From Humulus lupulus (taxonomy: Eukaryota; Streptophyta; Magnoliopsida; Rosales; Cannabaceae), in the NCBI RefSeq assembly GCF_963169125.1, contig NC_084794.1:226297409-226361408 (forward strand): a stretch of 64,000 bases of DNA, in the 5' to 3' direction. Below, piece after piece: positions 22,409 to 33,097 of this stretch (positions within the stretch are counted from its first letter, which is position 1; the number at the start of each line of letters is the position of its first letter). The translations under genes and the position numbers were made by a program. The notes beneath the pieces were generated by a model. It worked only from the letters and a program-made list of their open reading frames with translations. It had not been told where the DNA came from and made no database searches.

Positions 22409-24211
22409 ATGGTTGCAGAGCCTTGGATTTTGAAGATGGGTAACCAGGTTAGTACCAATCTGAAACAAGCCCTTCTTCTCCAGACTTCGAAAAGAAAAAG
22501 CCTTAGAAACTCTTCAGAGAATAGTGATAAGAAAAATAATAAGCAGACTATAGGCATTCTCTCTTTCGAGGTAGCTAATGTTATGTCCAAGACTGTGTAC
22601 CTCTACAAGTCCCTGACTGACTCCGAGATCTCCAAGCTTAAAAACGAGATCTTGAAGTCTGAGGGGGTTCAAAATCTAGTCTCCTCTGACGAGTCATATC
22701 TTCTTGAGCTCGCTCTAGCTGAGAGGCTTGATGACCTGAACAGGGTCGCAGCCGTGGTCTCCCGACTGGGCAAGAGGTGTACCGAGCCGGCTCTTCAAGG
22801 GTTCGAACATGTTTATTCTGATATCATGAGTGGGGTTATAGAAGTGAAGGAGTTGGGGTTTTTGGTTAAGGATATGGAGGCTATGGTGAGGAAGATGGAG
22901 AGGTATGTTAATGCTACTTCGAGTTTGTATAGCGAGATGGAGGTTTTGAATGAACTGGAGCGAGCCATGAAGAAGTTTCAGCATAATCAACATGAGGAAA
23001 GCAAGAGGGCTTTTGAGCAGAAATTCATGTGGCAGAAGCAAGATGTGAGGCATCTTAGGGACATTGCACTGTGGAACCAAACTTATGACAAGGTTGTTGA
23101 ATTGTTGGCCAGAACTGTGTGTACTGTTTATGCTAGGATTTGTTTTGTTTTTGGTGACTCTTGTCTTAGTTTTGAAGCTTCTTCTCCTAATAAGGATGAA
23201 GGCATTCAGGTTTCAGGTCAACTCGATCATAGGCGCCATTCTCCGATGGCAGCAGCACCGCCTTTACCTCCTAGAAGAGTTCTCAGCAAGAAGAATAGTG
23301 GTGTGGTGCTCAAGAAGGGGTCGAGTTTTAAGTCTCAAGCTGATTCAAAAAGAAGTGAATTGGCCATGTTTCGACCAGAAGATATAGTTTTCCCTTGTGG
23401 AACTAGCCCTGGAAGGCTTTTCATGGAATGTCTTAGTTTAAGTAGTTCAGTTTCAAAGTTTGACGATGATGATTATTATGATGGTTGTGGTGGTGATTAT
23501 GAGGATCGAGGTAGCCAAATTTCGACTTGTCGTAGTAGTATTGCAACTAATGGATCAAGGAGAGAGCAAAGGAACCACTCTAGCTGTTTTAGTAGATCAC
23601 TGATTGGTATGGATCATCAGAAGCAAACGAATTCGATGAATGGTGCTAGATTTGGTCCCAAAAGTAGGCTAGTTTGCTATGCTCCTCCTTCAACTGTAGG
23701 GGGCTCAGCTCTAGCCTTGCACTATGCAAATGTCATTATTGTCATAGAAAAGTTACTTCGATACCCTCACCTTGTTGGCGAGGAAGCTAGAGATGATCTT
23801 TATCAGATGTTACCAAGTAGTTTAAGATTGTCTTTGAGGACTAATCTCAAGTCCTATATGAAGAACTTGGCAATATATGACGCCCCTCTTGCTCACGATT
23901 GGAAAGAAACTCTTGATGGCTTATTGAAATGGTTAGCTCCATTGGCACATAACATGATCAGATGGCAAAGTGAGCGAAATTTTGAGCAACAGCAGATTGT
24001 AACGCGAACAAATGTTCTACTGCTACAGACATTGTACTTTGCTGATAGAGAAAAGACCGAGGCTGCCATATGTAAGCTTCTTCTTGGTTTGAATTACATA
24101 TGCCGTTATGAGCATCAGCAAAACGCATTGTTGGATTGTGCTAGCAGTTTCGATTTCGAAGACTGTATGGAGTGGCAATTGCAATGCAGAGCTGCAGCTT
24201 ATGTTGATTGA
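22409..24211 (+). CDS. DUF3475/DUF668 protein, PSK-simulator (PSI)-like
   Basis: This is the only host protein-coding gene recognised: 600 aa in one coding exon. Domains: DUF3475 at residues about 48-105 (TIGILSFEVANVMSKTVYLY), a charged helical stretch at about 155-215, a low-complexity linker with poly-Asp/Tyr (residues 350-368), and DUF668 at about 430-517 (GGSALALHYANVIIVIEKLL to PLAHNMIRWQSERNFEQQQ). This pair defines the plant PSI family, in which some Arabidopsis members support growth and phytosulfokine responses; the biochemical activity is unknown. The start is chosen because MVAEPWILKMGNQVS matches my recollection of family N-termini and ATG 22409 has A at -3 and G at +4. An internal Met10 would expose MGNQVS, an N-myristoylation motif. 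Upstream in-frame codons are assigned to an intron. No stops or frameshifts. Confidence 0.9.
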   Translation: MVAEPWILKMGNQVSTNLKQALLLQTSKRKSLRNSSENSDKKNNKQTIGILSFEVANVMSKTVYLYKSLTDSEISKLKNEILKSEGVQNLVSSDESYLLELALAERLDDLNRVAAVVSRLGKRCTEPALQGFEHVYSDIMSGVIEVKELGFLVKDMEAMVRKMERYVNATSSLYSEMEVLNELERAMKKFQHNQHEESKRAFEQKFMWQKQDVRHLRDIALWNQTYDKVVELLARTVCTVYARICFVFGDSCLSFEASSPNKDEGIQVSGQLDHRRHSPMAAAPPLPPRRVLSKKNSGVVLKKGSSFKSQADSKRSELAMFRPEDIVFPCGTSPGRLFMECLSLSSSVSKFDDDDYYDGCGGDYEDRGSQISTCRSSIATNGSRREQRNHSSCFSRSLIGMDHQKQTNSMNGARFGPKSRLVCYAPPSTVGGSALALHYANVIIVIEKLLRYPHLVGEEARDDLYQMLPSSLRLSLRTNLKSYMKNLAIYDAPLAHDWKETLDGLLKWLAPLAHNMIRWQSERNFEQQQIVTRTNVLLLQTLYFADREKTEAAICKLLLGLNYICRYEHQQNALLDCASSFDFEDCMEWQLQCRAAAYVD

Positions 24212-25551
24212 TGATGACATTCTTGGTTTTGCATTCTTGAGCAGAGGTCATAAAACTTTTTCTTTGATTTTCCAATACTTGAAGAAAATAGGTGATAGTT
24301 CAACAATCAACATGTGAATATTTGAGATATATATATGTAATTCATTGCTAGGTATGGGAAGCTTTGACCTAGCAGTACTCACTTCCATTTATGAAAATAA
24401 GTTTTCTTTCTTATTCTTCTGTAGAATTGTATATATATATAATATATATATATGTGTTCATGTAAAGTTAGTCTTTTCTCTTGTATCTTGCAATATTTGT
24501 AGTTCATAGTTTTATTAATGTAAAAGGTCAGATACCTCAACAAGTTTCTAATGAAATGTTGATCATGTGTTAGGCTCTTAAACGATTTTGTTGCCAATTT
24601 ATACATTATGTTAAAGTTCTTATTGTAATTTAAGTGGCACTATAGAAGAATCCAAAAGGGTTTCAACTTGTGAAATTTGGTGGCAAAAGCTAATTGTCTT
24701 TATTCTTCATTATATTTTCTTTATTAGTTATATCTCTTCCTAAATACAAGTCATTCTCTTGTTTCAACACAACTTGAAAAGGACTCAATTGTAAAGTATT
24801 GCTTAATTATTAGTAATGAGTTTTATTTTATTTTATTTTGGGAGGGGCTTTTTCTTTTATTTTAAGTGTGTATGTAGATGTTTTCATACCAACTTATATC
24901 CAATCAATTTATGATATTTTTACAAGAGTGTATCTATCTGTTAAGATACAGCAAATCTTTGGTGTGTTGCAACCATCTCTCTTATTTATCTAATAAGTGT
25001 AGTAGTAGTATAATGGGGTTTGAATTCTAATATTATTTAAACTGAATTTATTGTGGCAAGGCTGGCTAACTTTGTGATGTGATATAATACTCCACGGCAG
25101 CTAGACCCCTGACACAAGCCTAGCCTAGCCACACAGCAGACTAGGCTGTAATTATTGAGCTCCACAACAACATTTCTTATGTCAAAACCTTTTTGCCACT
25201 TGAGCATGAGCTAAAAGAGCTTCAGAGGCTATTTTATTTATACAAGAGCACTCTCATAGTAGTTGTGCTATTTTTTTAGGGGTGAAGGATGAACTGTCGG
25301 AGCGGTTTTTTTATTTGGTGATCCGAGAAAAATGTAACTTCCCGACAAATGTGCGGTTTGAACAGTGTATTTTTTTGGCCGATTTATGCTGTTTTATGGT
25401 CAAATATTGTCAAATATAATTATATATTACAATTAAAAAAATAATAATTATACTTTACAATTAAAAAATAATAATTATATTTTATTTTAAATTAACTCAA
25501 ATTTATAAAATAAACTAAAGTATAATTAATTCAAAAATATTTATTTTAAAT
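24212..25551. other. 3' flank of the DUF668 gene and AT-rich intergenic DNA
   Basis: The 3' UTR should occupy the first few hundred bases; TA-rich microsatellite runs lie at 24329-24340 and 24430-24455. No poly(A) signal is decisive. From about 25400 to 25550 the sequence matches, loosely, a dispersed AT-rich repeat also present at 34140-34300 and 56040-56230 (shared words TTATAAAATAAACTAAA and TCTAAATATTGTA). No gene seen. Confidence 0.5.
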
Positions 25552-26110
25552 TAGGCTATGTATGATTTTTTTCTCCGAACTATCACCAATACATTATTAT
25601 GCCCTTTGATTTTTTCAAGCCGTTAAAAATTACATACAAACTATTCACAATGTTGTAAAGTGAGATTTCTGTTAAGTGTTATCCTATGAGGCTAACAGAT
25701 TGCGGATGAGACTATTTGGTCACTGACTTATCATTGCTATGCCAGCGCCATGTGTATAATTGAAATTTTTCTTTAATTAATCTTTTAAGAATTTATTAAA
25801 AAAATTAATATTTTAAGAATTAAAAAGAGAAAAATGAATTATTTTTAATTTTAATTTTTTTATAAGAAATATATATTTCTTACTTTTAATTTATTTTTTA
25901 TTTTAAATTATACACACGACACTGACGTAACAATGAGAAGTGAGTGACCAAATAGCCACGTCAGCAATCTTTTAGCCACATATGATCAAATTTAACAAAA
26001 GTTTCACTTTACAATATTGTGAATAGTTTTAGGTTAATTTTTAACGACTCGAAAAAATAAGGAGGCATAAAAAAATATTAATGATAGTTCGGGAGAAAAA
26101 ATCCTAAATA
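25552..26110. mobile_element. Foldback/MITE element, about 560 bp
   Basis: The left arm (TTTTTTCTCCGAACTATCACC, then AACTATTCACAATGTTGTAAAG, then TTTGGTCACTGACTTATCATTG) is matched in order by the reverse complement of the right arm (TTTTTTCTCCCGAACTATCA, AACTATTCACAATATTGTAAAG, TTTGGTCACTCACTTCTCATTG). Arms are roughly 200 bases around an AT-rich centre. There is no coding. Sequences just outside both ends share the words AAATTTATAAAATAAACTAAAG, so it sits within or between copies of the dispersed AT-rich repeat. Confidence 0.75.
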
Positions 26111-27248
26111 ACCTTTCAATTAATCCAAATTTATAAAATAAACTAAAGTATAAATTAATTTAAAAATATAAAAATAATAAAAACACTCATTCTAAATATT
26201 GTAATAACAAAACAAAATATAAAAAATAATACATATATTGTAAAATTTAACAAATACCTAAATAACAAAACAACTAAATAATAAATCATAAAAAATAATA
26301 ATTAAATATCTAAATCAATATAATATTATATTATTATATATGTTTGTAGAGGGGCGAATACAATTAAGGCCCAGATGGGTCACGTGCCCCTCCTCACCCG
26401 TTGCCTCCTTCCAATTTTTTTTATTTTATATATATATATATATATATACTCGTGAATGGTTCATGCTTAAGGCACGAGCAACCCGTTCACAATGTACTTT
26501 TTCTTTTACGTTTTGCTCATTGATAGAATACCAAAAATAATTTAAAAGGAATGAGTAAAAAAATATATTTACGTTTTGAATTCTTATACGTGAAGAAAGT
26601 AAATAATAATATAAAAAAATTGTTTATAATTTTAGCAACTTTTAAATTTATGGTCAGTAATGTTTCATTGAGATACTCGAAATTTACTCACTGTTCACAC
26701 ATGGCCAACTATTACAGATAGTACTTTCATATACGTATTTGGGGTATTTGTTTTTGAGTAGTTGAATTGTCTTGGAAAATGTAGATGAACTTATGATGGG
26801 GGTAATATTAAACTCTTGTGTACAAAAGAGTTCACTTTACTCTTAAAATATATGTGGGACCCACACAAATTATTAACTTTACCCCTTTAAAATTTGAACC
26901 AAACATAGTAAGAGTTTTAAATTCTCATTCCCACATTTACTTTACCCTATATATATATACTTTTAATTATATATTTATATAGATTAATAGTTATAATAAA
27001 ATAAAACTTATAGAATATGATTACCGCATGATTCAATATTTCGTCTGCTCAATTTTCTTTTTTGACACTATTAATATTTTGTTTCGATAATTATTAGTTT
27101 TAATAATTTATACCAATATAATATATATAAACAAACTATATTTCAAACAAACTATATATAATGTAAAAAGCAGAAGTCGGTGGGGGCAGGCGGTGGAACA
27201 GTGAACGTAAAAGACAAAAGCAAAGTGTTTACCCAAAAATGGACTATC
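26111..27248. other. AT-rich intergenic DNA with a (TA)n run
   Basis: The right-hand part of the dispersed AT-rich repeat runs to about 26340. A (TA)11 microsatellite is at 26427-26448. No coding region, RNA gene or recognisable element in the remainder. Confidence 0.5.
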
Positions 27249-29699
27249 TGATGACGTGGCGGAATAAGCTTACACGTGGAATACACGTGGCAGTTCAAGT
27301 AAGTATGGTTTGTTCGACCATCGACCAGAAGAGAATTGATTTATGAGACATCATAGTTATGGGCGACGGGCTTGGTTGCATATATTCCATTATTTCCTTC
27401 AGATATGTAATCTTGTAATTACGTACTAATTGTAATTTCTATTATTTTTTAGATACGTCTGTATTAAATGTAATTAAGGCTCATTGGTCCATGTAGAACT
27501 CCTTGAGCCTATAAATAATAATCAAAGGGATCAAGAGAAATGACTTTTTTTTGGACTTGGAACTTTTGAGCTTCGGAATTCTGAGAGAGAAACAGAGTAG
27601 TTTTTGTTGGATTAGCTTATACATGATCTTTATTTATTTCCATGTATATCTAATATTAAACAAATTAATACGAGATAGCCTAAAACATGTTTCTAAAATT
27701 GAATTCAAAGAGAAACAAAAAATAGAATACTTACAGTATACGCAGCGGAATTAAGAGTCCTTCCTTCAGTTTCTCTAACTCTTGTATCCTCTCTGTCGTA
27801 GAGTACTATCAAGAAACTGAACCGATCTTCTATTTTCTTCACAATCTTCCAATGTATCCTTAGAACCACCTAGACTAGTGTGGGCAATTCTCAACACATG
27901 AGATAGATATAGAGAGAAGAAGAGAAAATAACAAAGTGGCTTAGAAAATGACTTGTGTTTAGAGAGAATATAAAACTATCAGAAAATCTGACTTGTGACT
28001 TCTCAAACTTCTCCTACTGACCTCTCTCTAAGCACTCCTTTTATAGACTCAATTAGGCCATTTAATTTAATTAAAAAATCAATAAAATAATAGTCATTTT
28101 GAAGCCCTAGGTCGAAATTATCATGGGCTATAGGCCCGTGAAATTTCCCATTTGATTATAAGCCTATTGGACTTAAAATCAAGGCCTGTATTATTTTCTA
28201 TTGATTTAATTAATTAAATAATTATTTAAATCCTTTATCAAATTAATTATTTATAATTTGAACCTTGATTTAAACTTATTTATTAATTTAGATACCAATT
28301 TATCTTAATTAATAAATCTGTCATAATTTCTCTTTTCTTCTCAAAATTACACAACTCTGTGAAACTATCCAAAATTGACCTGGTCAACTTTGATAATTCT
28401 AATTGATGATTAAATCAATTAATTGAGACTATCTAGATGATTTTATCCAAGGTACAATGGGGACCATGGGCCTATGAAATCAAGCTCCAATAAGTTATCA
28501 TAAATCTAACAAATAAATTTACTAACTTATTAATTCCTCGTGACTCCACTATAGACTCGGAATTGCACTCTTGAATTCATAGAACACTCTATAACAAATA
28601 TAGATACGCTATTAATTATCCATTGTTATAACCATAATTGTCACTCAATCCACTATAGACGGTCTACAATGAGATAGGACTAAAATACCGTTTTACCCCT
28701 CATTGTATTTTATCCTTAAAACACTTAGTTCCTTGTAAATGATATTTCAGTAAACTAATTTAATTACTGAAATGAGATCTCTATCATTTATCACCTTGAA
28801 CCAAACTAAAAGGAAACCATCGTTTCACTTCTTCATCAGAAGCTATAGATGTTCATATCTATGATTAACACTCCCACTCAATTATACTACCGAGTTCCCA
28901 AGATGTAAGTATGGGCTAGTCCATAGGGTAAGCTGGTAACGAACAAGTCAAAGAACTCAAATAATACAATCAGTTAGAATACTAACCACTCAGAATTGAG
29001 ATTGAATTGACCTATGATCAACTATATGATATGACTAGAATAGATAATAACGGTATGTTTACTTATCTTATCAACTGTCAATATCGGTCCTGTCCGATGT
29101 AACAAATACATCCGATCTTATCTACTTTGCTAATGTTCTGGAAAGAACATAACATTGTAATGTGTAAGTAGATCATATCGTAGATTGGCAAGTCAGTGTA
29201 AATCCGGTGCACTGACTAATCTTAGGACTAGCTTATTTTGAACATATAATCATATTTATATTCCACTGTGATTACGTCACTATAAATAAGATTAGCTATA
29301 TGCTCGGGATTTAATAGAAGTTTATATTAAACAAATAATCATGAAAATAAAACATGTGAGCAAAGTGATTGACCAAGTCAAAAAATGATTTCTATTCTTT
29401 AATTGATAATAAAATGAGATTACAAAGAATTTGGGTTTTAATTAGGGCATAAAACCCCAACAGTTTTATCCACCACAATTGTATTCATATGAGAGCTTGT
29501 GAAACTCGTGAACCTTAGTTCATTGATCACAATATTTTGAACTTCTACATCAATAAGAACACTAAGTGAACGTAGGTTATTGTCATTTCATTGAGGCCGA
29601 ACCACTATAAATCTTTTGTGTTATTTATCTTTTTGTCTTGATTTCATCTCATTTTTTATCGTTTACTTGACTCCGTGTCGTTGACCAAGTTAACGGTCA
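27249..29699 (+). mobile_element. Copia-like LTR remnant split by a solo copia LTR
   Basis: The parts are 27249-27604 and 29468-29699. The left part has U3-like features: three ACGT-core motifs in 40 bases and a TATA box (CCTATAAATA) near 27509. The right part contains AACACTAAGTGAACGTAGG, GGCCGAACCACTATAAATC and CGTGTCGTTGACCAAGTTAA, blocks I recognise as recurring near the 3' end of plant copia LTRs. Proposed ends are TGATGACG and AACGGTCA. No matching TSD is seen, so the outer limits are uncertain. Confidence 0.5.
27605..29462 (-). mobile_element. Solo copia LTR
   Basis: This is 1858 bp, from TGTTGGATTAGCTTATAC to AAAACCCCAACA on the plus strand, flanked by perfect TSD gtttt (27600-27604 and 29463-29467). 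It is the reverse complement of the solo LTR at 53438-55294 (1857 bp) at high identity by eye. Orientation is set by that copy's TATA box and by CGCAGCGGAATTAAGAG near the 3' end. No internal coding. Confidence 0.92.
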
Positions 29700-30052
29700 A
29701 TTCAAAGTAATAAATACAAGAATGACACTTTTATATAGAACCACATTTGTGTACATAATGGACAAAACAAAAAGGATGAAACAAACTATATCAAATGAGG
29801 TCGTGTAATAGTGAAAAAAAAAAGATAAAAGTAATATAATAAATAAAAATGACAAGGTACAATTACATTTGTATATATAATGGAAAAAATGAGCAGCTTA
29901 TTCATTTCTATATAATAGTAAAAGATATTACTATATAATATGACTAATAATAATTTAAGTTGACTAATTATTATTATTAGTTCTTTCCACTGAAATTCTG
30001 ATTTTTATGATTACCAACTTAATTATTCAATTTAAATAATTACTTGCTGAAC
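29700..30052. other. AT-rich intergenic DNA
   Basis: No coding region, RNA gene or clear element boundary is visible. The words ACATTTGTGTACATAATGGA and ACATTTGTATATATAATGGA recur about 140 bases apart (29746 and 29867), suggesting a decayed direct repeat. Confidence 0.4.
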
Positions 30053-30856
30053 TGTTACAGAAATGTTTAAACAGACACAGAGACTGTTTGAACAGAAACC
30101 AGATATGTTTAAACAGTTTATCACCAGAAGATAAAAACGAACATAAAGTAAAGAACACACGAAATTATATGTGGTATCAGCAATCTTTGCAGATTGCTAC
30201 TAGTCCACGGGGCCACGCCCAGAGAATGAAATTTATTAGAAGAATATCTAAATGATTACAAAACCAAATTGACTTATAAAAATAACGACTCCCTCTTGAA
30301 TTTGTCGCAACTGTTGTAATCTAAACTCCTAATCAAATTTATGAAGTGCTAAGATCTTGAACTCCCTTCAAATCATAATACTTGCACTTTTCCTCTCGAA
30401 AAGTGACTCACGAACAAGACTTCTCCCGAAGCTTGATGAACAATGTCCAAGTGTGTTCAACCTGCACTATTAACACAAATAAAACAATACAGAAGTACAC
30501 TGTAATAAACCACTAAGAACTTGCTGGGCTAAAATTTTCACATAATAAAAAGTCTCTCTAAAACTTGAAAATATTGGAAAATAATACACCAAGAGAGATG
30601 ATAAAAAACCAACGACCGAAGGATGATTATATACCCTTTAGAATCCCTTTAGGTCGTGGAAAATAAATCAGAAACCAATCAGTCAATAAATGGAAAATCT
30701 TCCCAAACAGGAAAGTCAGAATCTGTTCAAACAGACTGGCAATCCGTTCAAACAGATTCATTGAACCTGGACAGTTTTTAAACCCAGTTTCCTTAAATAA
30801 ATAAGAAAACAATATATACATTATCTCTGCAAGCGCACACAATTTATGGACAAACA
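30053..30856. mobile_element. Probable solo LTR remnant, copia-like
   Basis: It is bounded by TGTTACAGAAATG and GGACAAACA. It contains TATGTGGTATCAGCAATC...TAGTCCACGGGGCCACG at about 30169-30218, a block resembling the conserved GTGGTTCGG...TCCACGGG segment of many plant copia LTRs. No five-base TSD could be matched. The near-palindrome CTGTTTGAACAG and its variants occur at both ends. Orientation uncertain. Confidence 0.4.
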
Positions 30857-31585
30857 AATTAGATAAAAAAAAAAATTAAATACCAATAATTTCCAAGAAA
30901 AGATATTCTTTTATAGGAAATTATATATTTATTTTATTAACATATATAAAATAATCTGATTATAGAAATCATATCACAAACAAACACATGAAACTACCCA
31001 TTTCGAAAAATCGTTTTTAATTAATTTTGTCAATATTGTCAAATATGCCAATAAATGATTTTACTTCCACATATCAAAGTTACCGACCATATATTTTTAT
31101 ATATAATATATTTGTGAGTGTTATGGAGGTTAGGGATTTTGTCATATTTTATATATAAAATAAACATTTTTCTTAATTATATATAGTTGTTCTAAATACA
31201 AGAATTATTTGCTTCAATTAAAAAATTTGAAATGAGCTAGAGATATATTCCTTGAGAATTCATTTTAAAGTGTTGGATGAGCTCAGAACTCGTACATGTG
31301 TCCCAGTCTACTAAAAAAAATTTAAATAATAAATTATAAAAAATAAGGCACAGTCAGAAAGAGACCAAATTATAATTATTTTAATTTGTATTCCTTCAAA
31401 AATATATATTACTATTTGCAAGTTGACGGACCAGGCTGGCATGGCTCTGCATCGCTTACGCAAAAAAAAAAGTCAAGCCATCTTCCTTTCGTTATATCAA
31501 TTACTCATTAACAAAAAAAAAAAAAAAAAAAAAGAATGACATCTAAAATTATCCACGCATATATATATATATATATATATATATA
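30857..31585. other. AT-rich intergenic DNA with poly-A and (AT)n runs
   Basis: No genes or recognisable elements. A run of about 20 A lies at 31512-31533 and an (AT)n microsatellite at 31559-31585 directly abuts the foldback element that follows. Confidence 0.55.
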
Positions 31586-31997
31586 GGGGAACTCTCCTAT
31601 AGGGGCTTCATTTTAAGCCCTATCGGTAGGACTCTCAGTGTTCTCAACCCTTAAACAGTTTTTCAGCGCGATTTTTTTTATGACCGTGTATATTGTAGCT
31701 ATTTAGAGCATCCTGTAAATTTTCAGAAAATTCCGAATAGTTTACAATATCGAAAACTAGGTTCAAACATGTTTTCCAAGCGCATAAAAAAAATTAGTCA
31801 CGCGTGCAACAACATGTTTGAACTTAGTTTTTGATATTGTAAACTATTCAGAATTTTCTGAAAATTTGCAGGATGCTCTAAATAGCTACAATATACACGG
31901 TCATAAAAAAAATTGCGCTGAAAACTGTTTACGAGTCAAGAACACTGAGAGCCCCACCGGTAGGGCTTAAAGTGAAACTCCTATAGGAGAATTCTCC
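31586..31997. mobile_element. Foldback/MITE element related to 17488-17880
   Basis: This is 412 bp. The left end GGGGAACTCTCCTATAGGGG and the reverse complement of the right end, GGAGAATTCTCCTATAGGAG, begin arms of about 190 bases that stay complementary through GCATCCTG(T/C)AAATTTTCAG to a centre near 31785-31805. It is flanked by TA-rich sequence on both sides, so the TSD cannot be sized. The centre (AAGCGCATAAAAAAAATTAG) closely parallels that of the element at 17488. Confidence 0.82.
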
Positions 31998-32138
31998 TAT
32001 ATATAATATTATATAAGTTATATAATTATGAGATTTAATAAAAATACTAATTTTACACACATATGCTTGGCAGCAATTGGGTCACTACTTATCTTTATTT
32101 ACACACCCCTTTCTTCCACTTAAGTTTCTTTTACGTAA

Positions 32139-33097
32139 TGTTATCCTCGTTTCCTCCCCGCACACGTGGCCCGGTATACTAAGCCCATGGGCTATCCTAA
32201 AGGGTTCCGAGGCCTAGACCGAGCCCAATAGACGGGGAAGGAGTACATTCTGGTGGCCCAAATATCAGTAAGCCCAACATTATCCCGGAGTACAAGTAAG
32301 GACCATGAAGTTGGCACGTTTAGTCTTCCTGGACCTAGTGTAAGGTGTCGTCCAGGATGACGATAAGGACGACGTTTCTAAGTCTAAAAAGAACCGGGAC
32401 GATAGTGGATGAACCTGGGCTCTGGTAAACGAAACAGGGTCCTGGTAAATGGATCAGGATGATGGTAAACGAACCCGGATCAGGTAACTGGGTTGGGCGT
32501 GATAGGCTGTCCCCGATGCTGACATCACCCCGAGAAACACGGAGTTTTGTCTCCTTAACTAACTTGCAGAAGAGGTTACATATGGAATGTACTCCGTTAT
32601 TTAGAACCGTAGTGCCACTACTTTGACAGATCTTGTCCCCTGGATCTCCTTAGAAGCCCATGACGAACCAGACTGAAGTTGCGTACTGTTGTCAGTCTTA
32701 TAACGTGGTTATGCTTAAGCCAGCCCAATGGGCCCTGATTAGTGTATTTTATTTAATAAAATCCTTTGTATTAAGCCTCTATCAGTGAGCAAATAGTGTT
32801 TATACCCTTATTGGGCTCGGATTAGTCGGCCTAAACCCAGAGCACTCAACTACCAATAAATATGAACAGTTATGCACTATGGAAAGAATCCGATTTTTCT
32901 CTAGTAAGCATACACTTTGCTCAAACTCAGAGAAAACCTCATTACTAAAGATCCTTAAGCTCTAATACAACAGACTCATAGACTAAGGCTCTTTAACGCC
33001 CCAACCACGTAAAATCCTTAGTGTGTTCATCTTTGAATCGTTTCTCTTAGCTCTCTAAAATTTTCATAATTCTAGTTTTTGAAAAGCTCGGTAAACA
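32139..33097 (+). mobile_element. Solo Tat-type LTR
   Basis: This is 959 bp, from TGTTATCCTCGTTTCC to CTCGGTAAACA, with perfect TSD cgtaa (32134-32138 and 33098-33102). It is highly similar to 52182-53141. It carries repeated GGTAAACGAA/GGTAAATGGAT words (32425-32490). Plus orientation is inferred from the polypurine tract before the sister copy. Confidence 0.85.

Noticed and set aside
22141..22590. 149-codon ORF antisense to the DUF668 gene
   Set aside because: It lies opposite the 5' UTR and first codons, is Lys-rich because of the pyrimidine tract on the other strand, and matches no family.
27372..27604. Promoter and 5' end of a second host gene destroyed by the copia LTR
   Set aside because: TATA and G-boxes are present, but the sequence beyond the insertion resembles the end of a copia LTR, so an older LTR is more likely.
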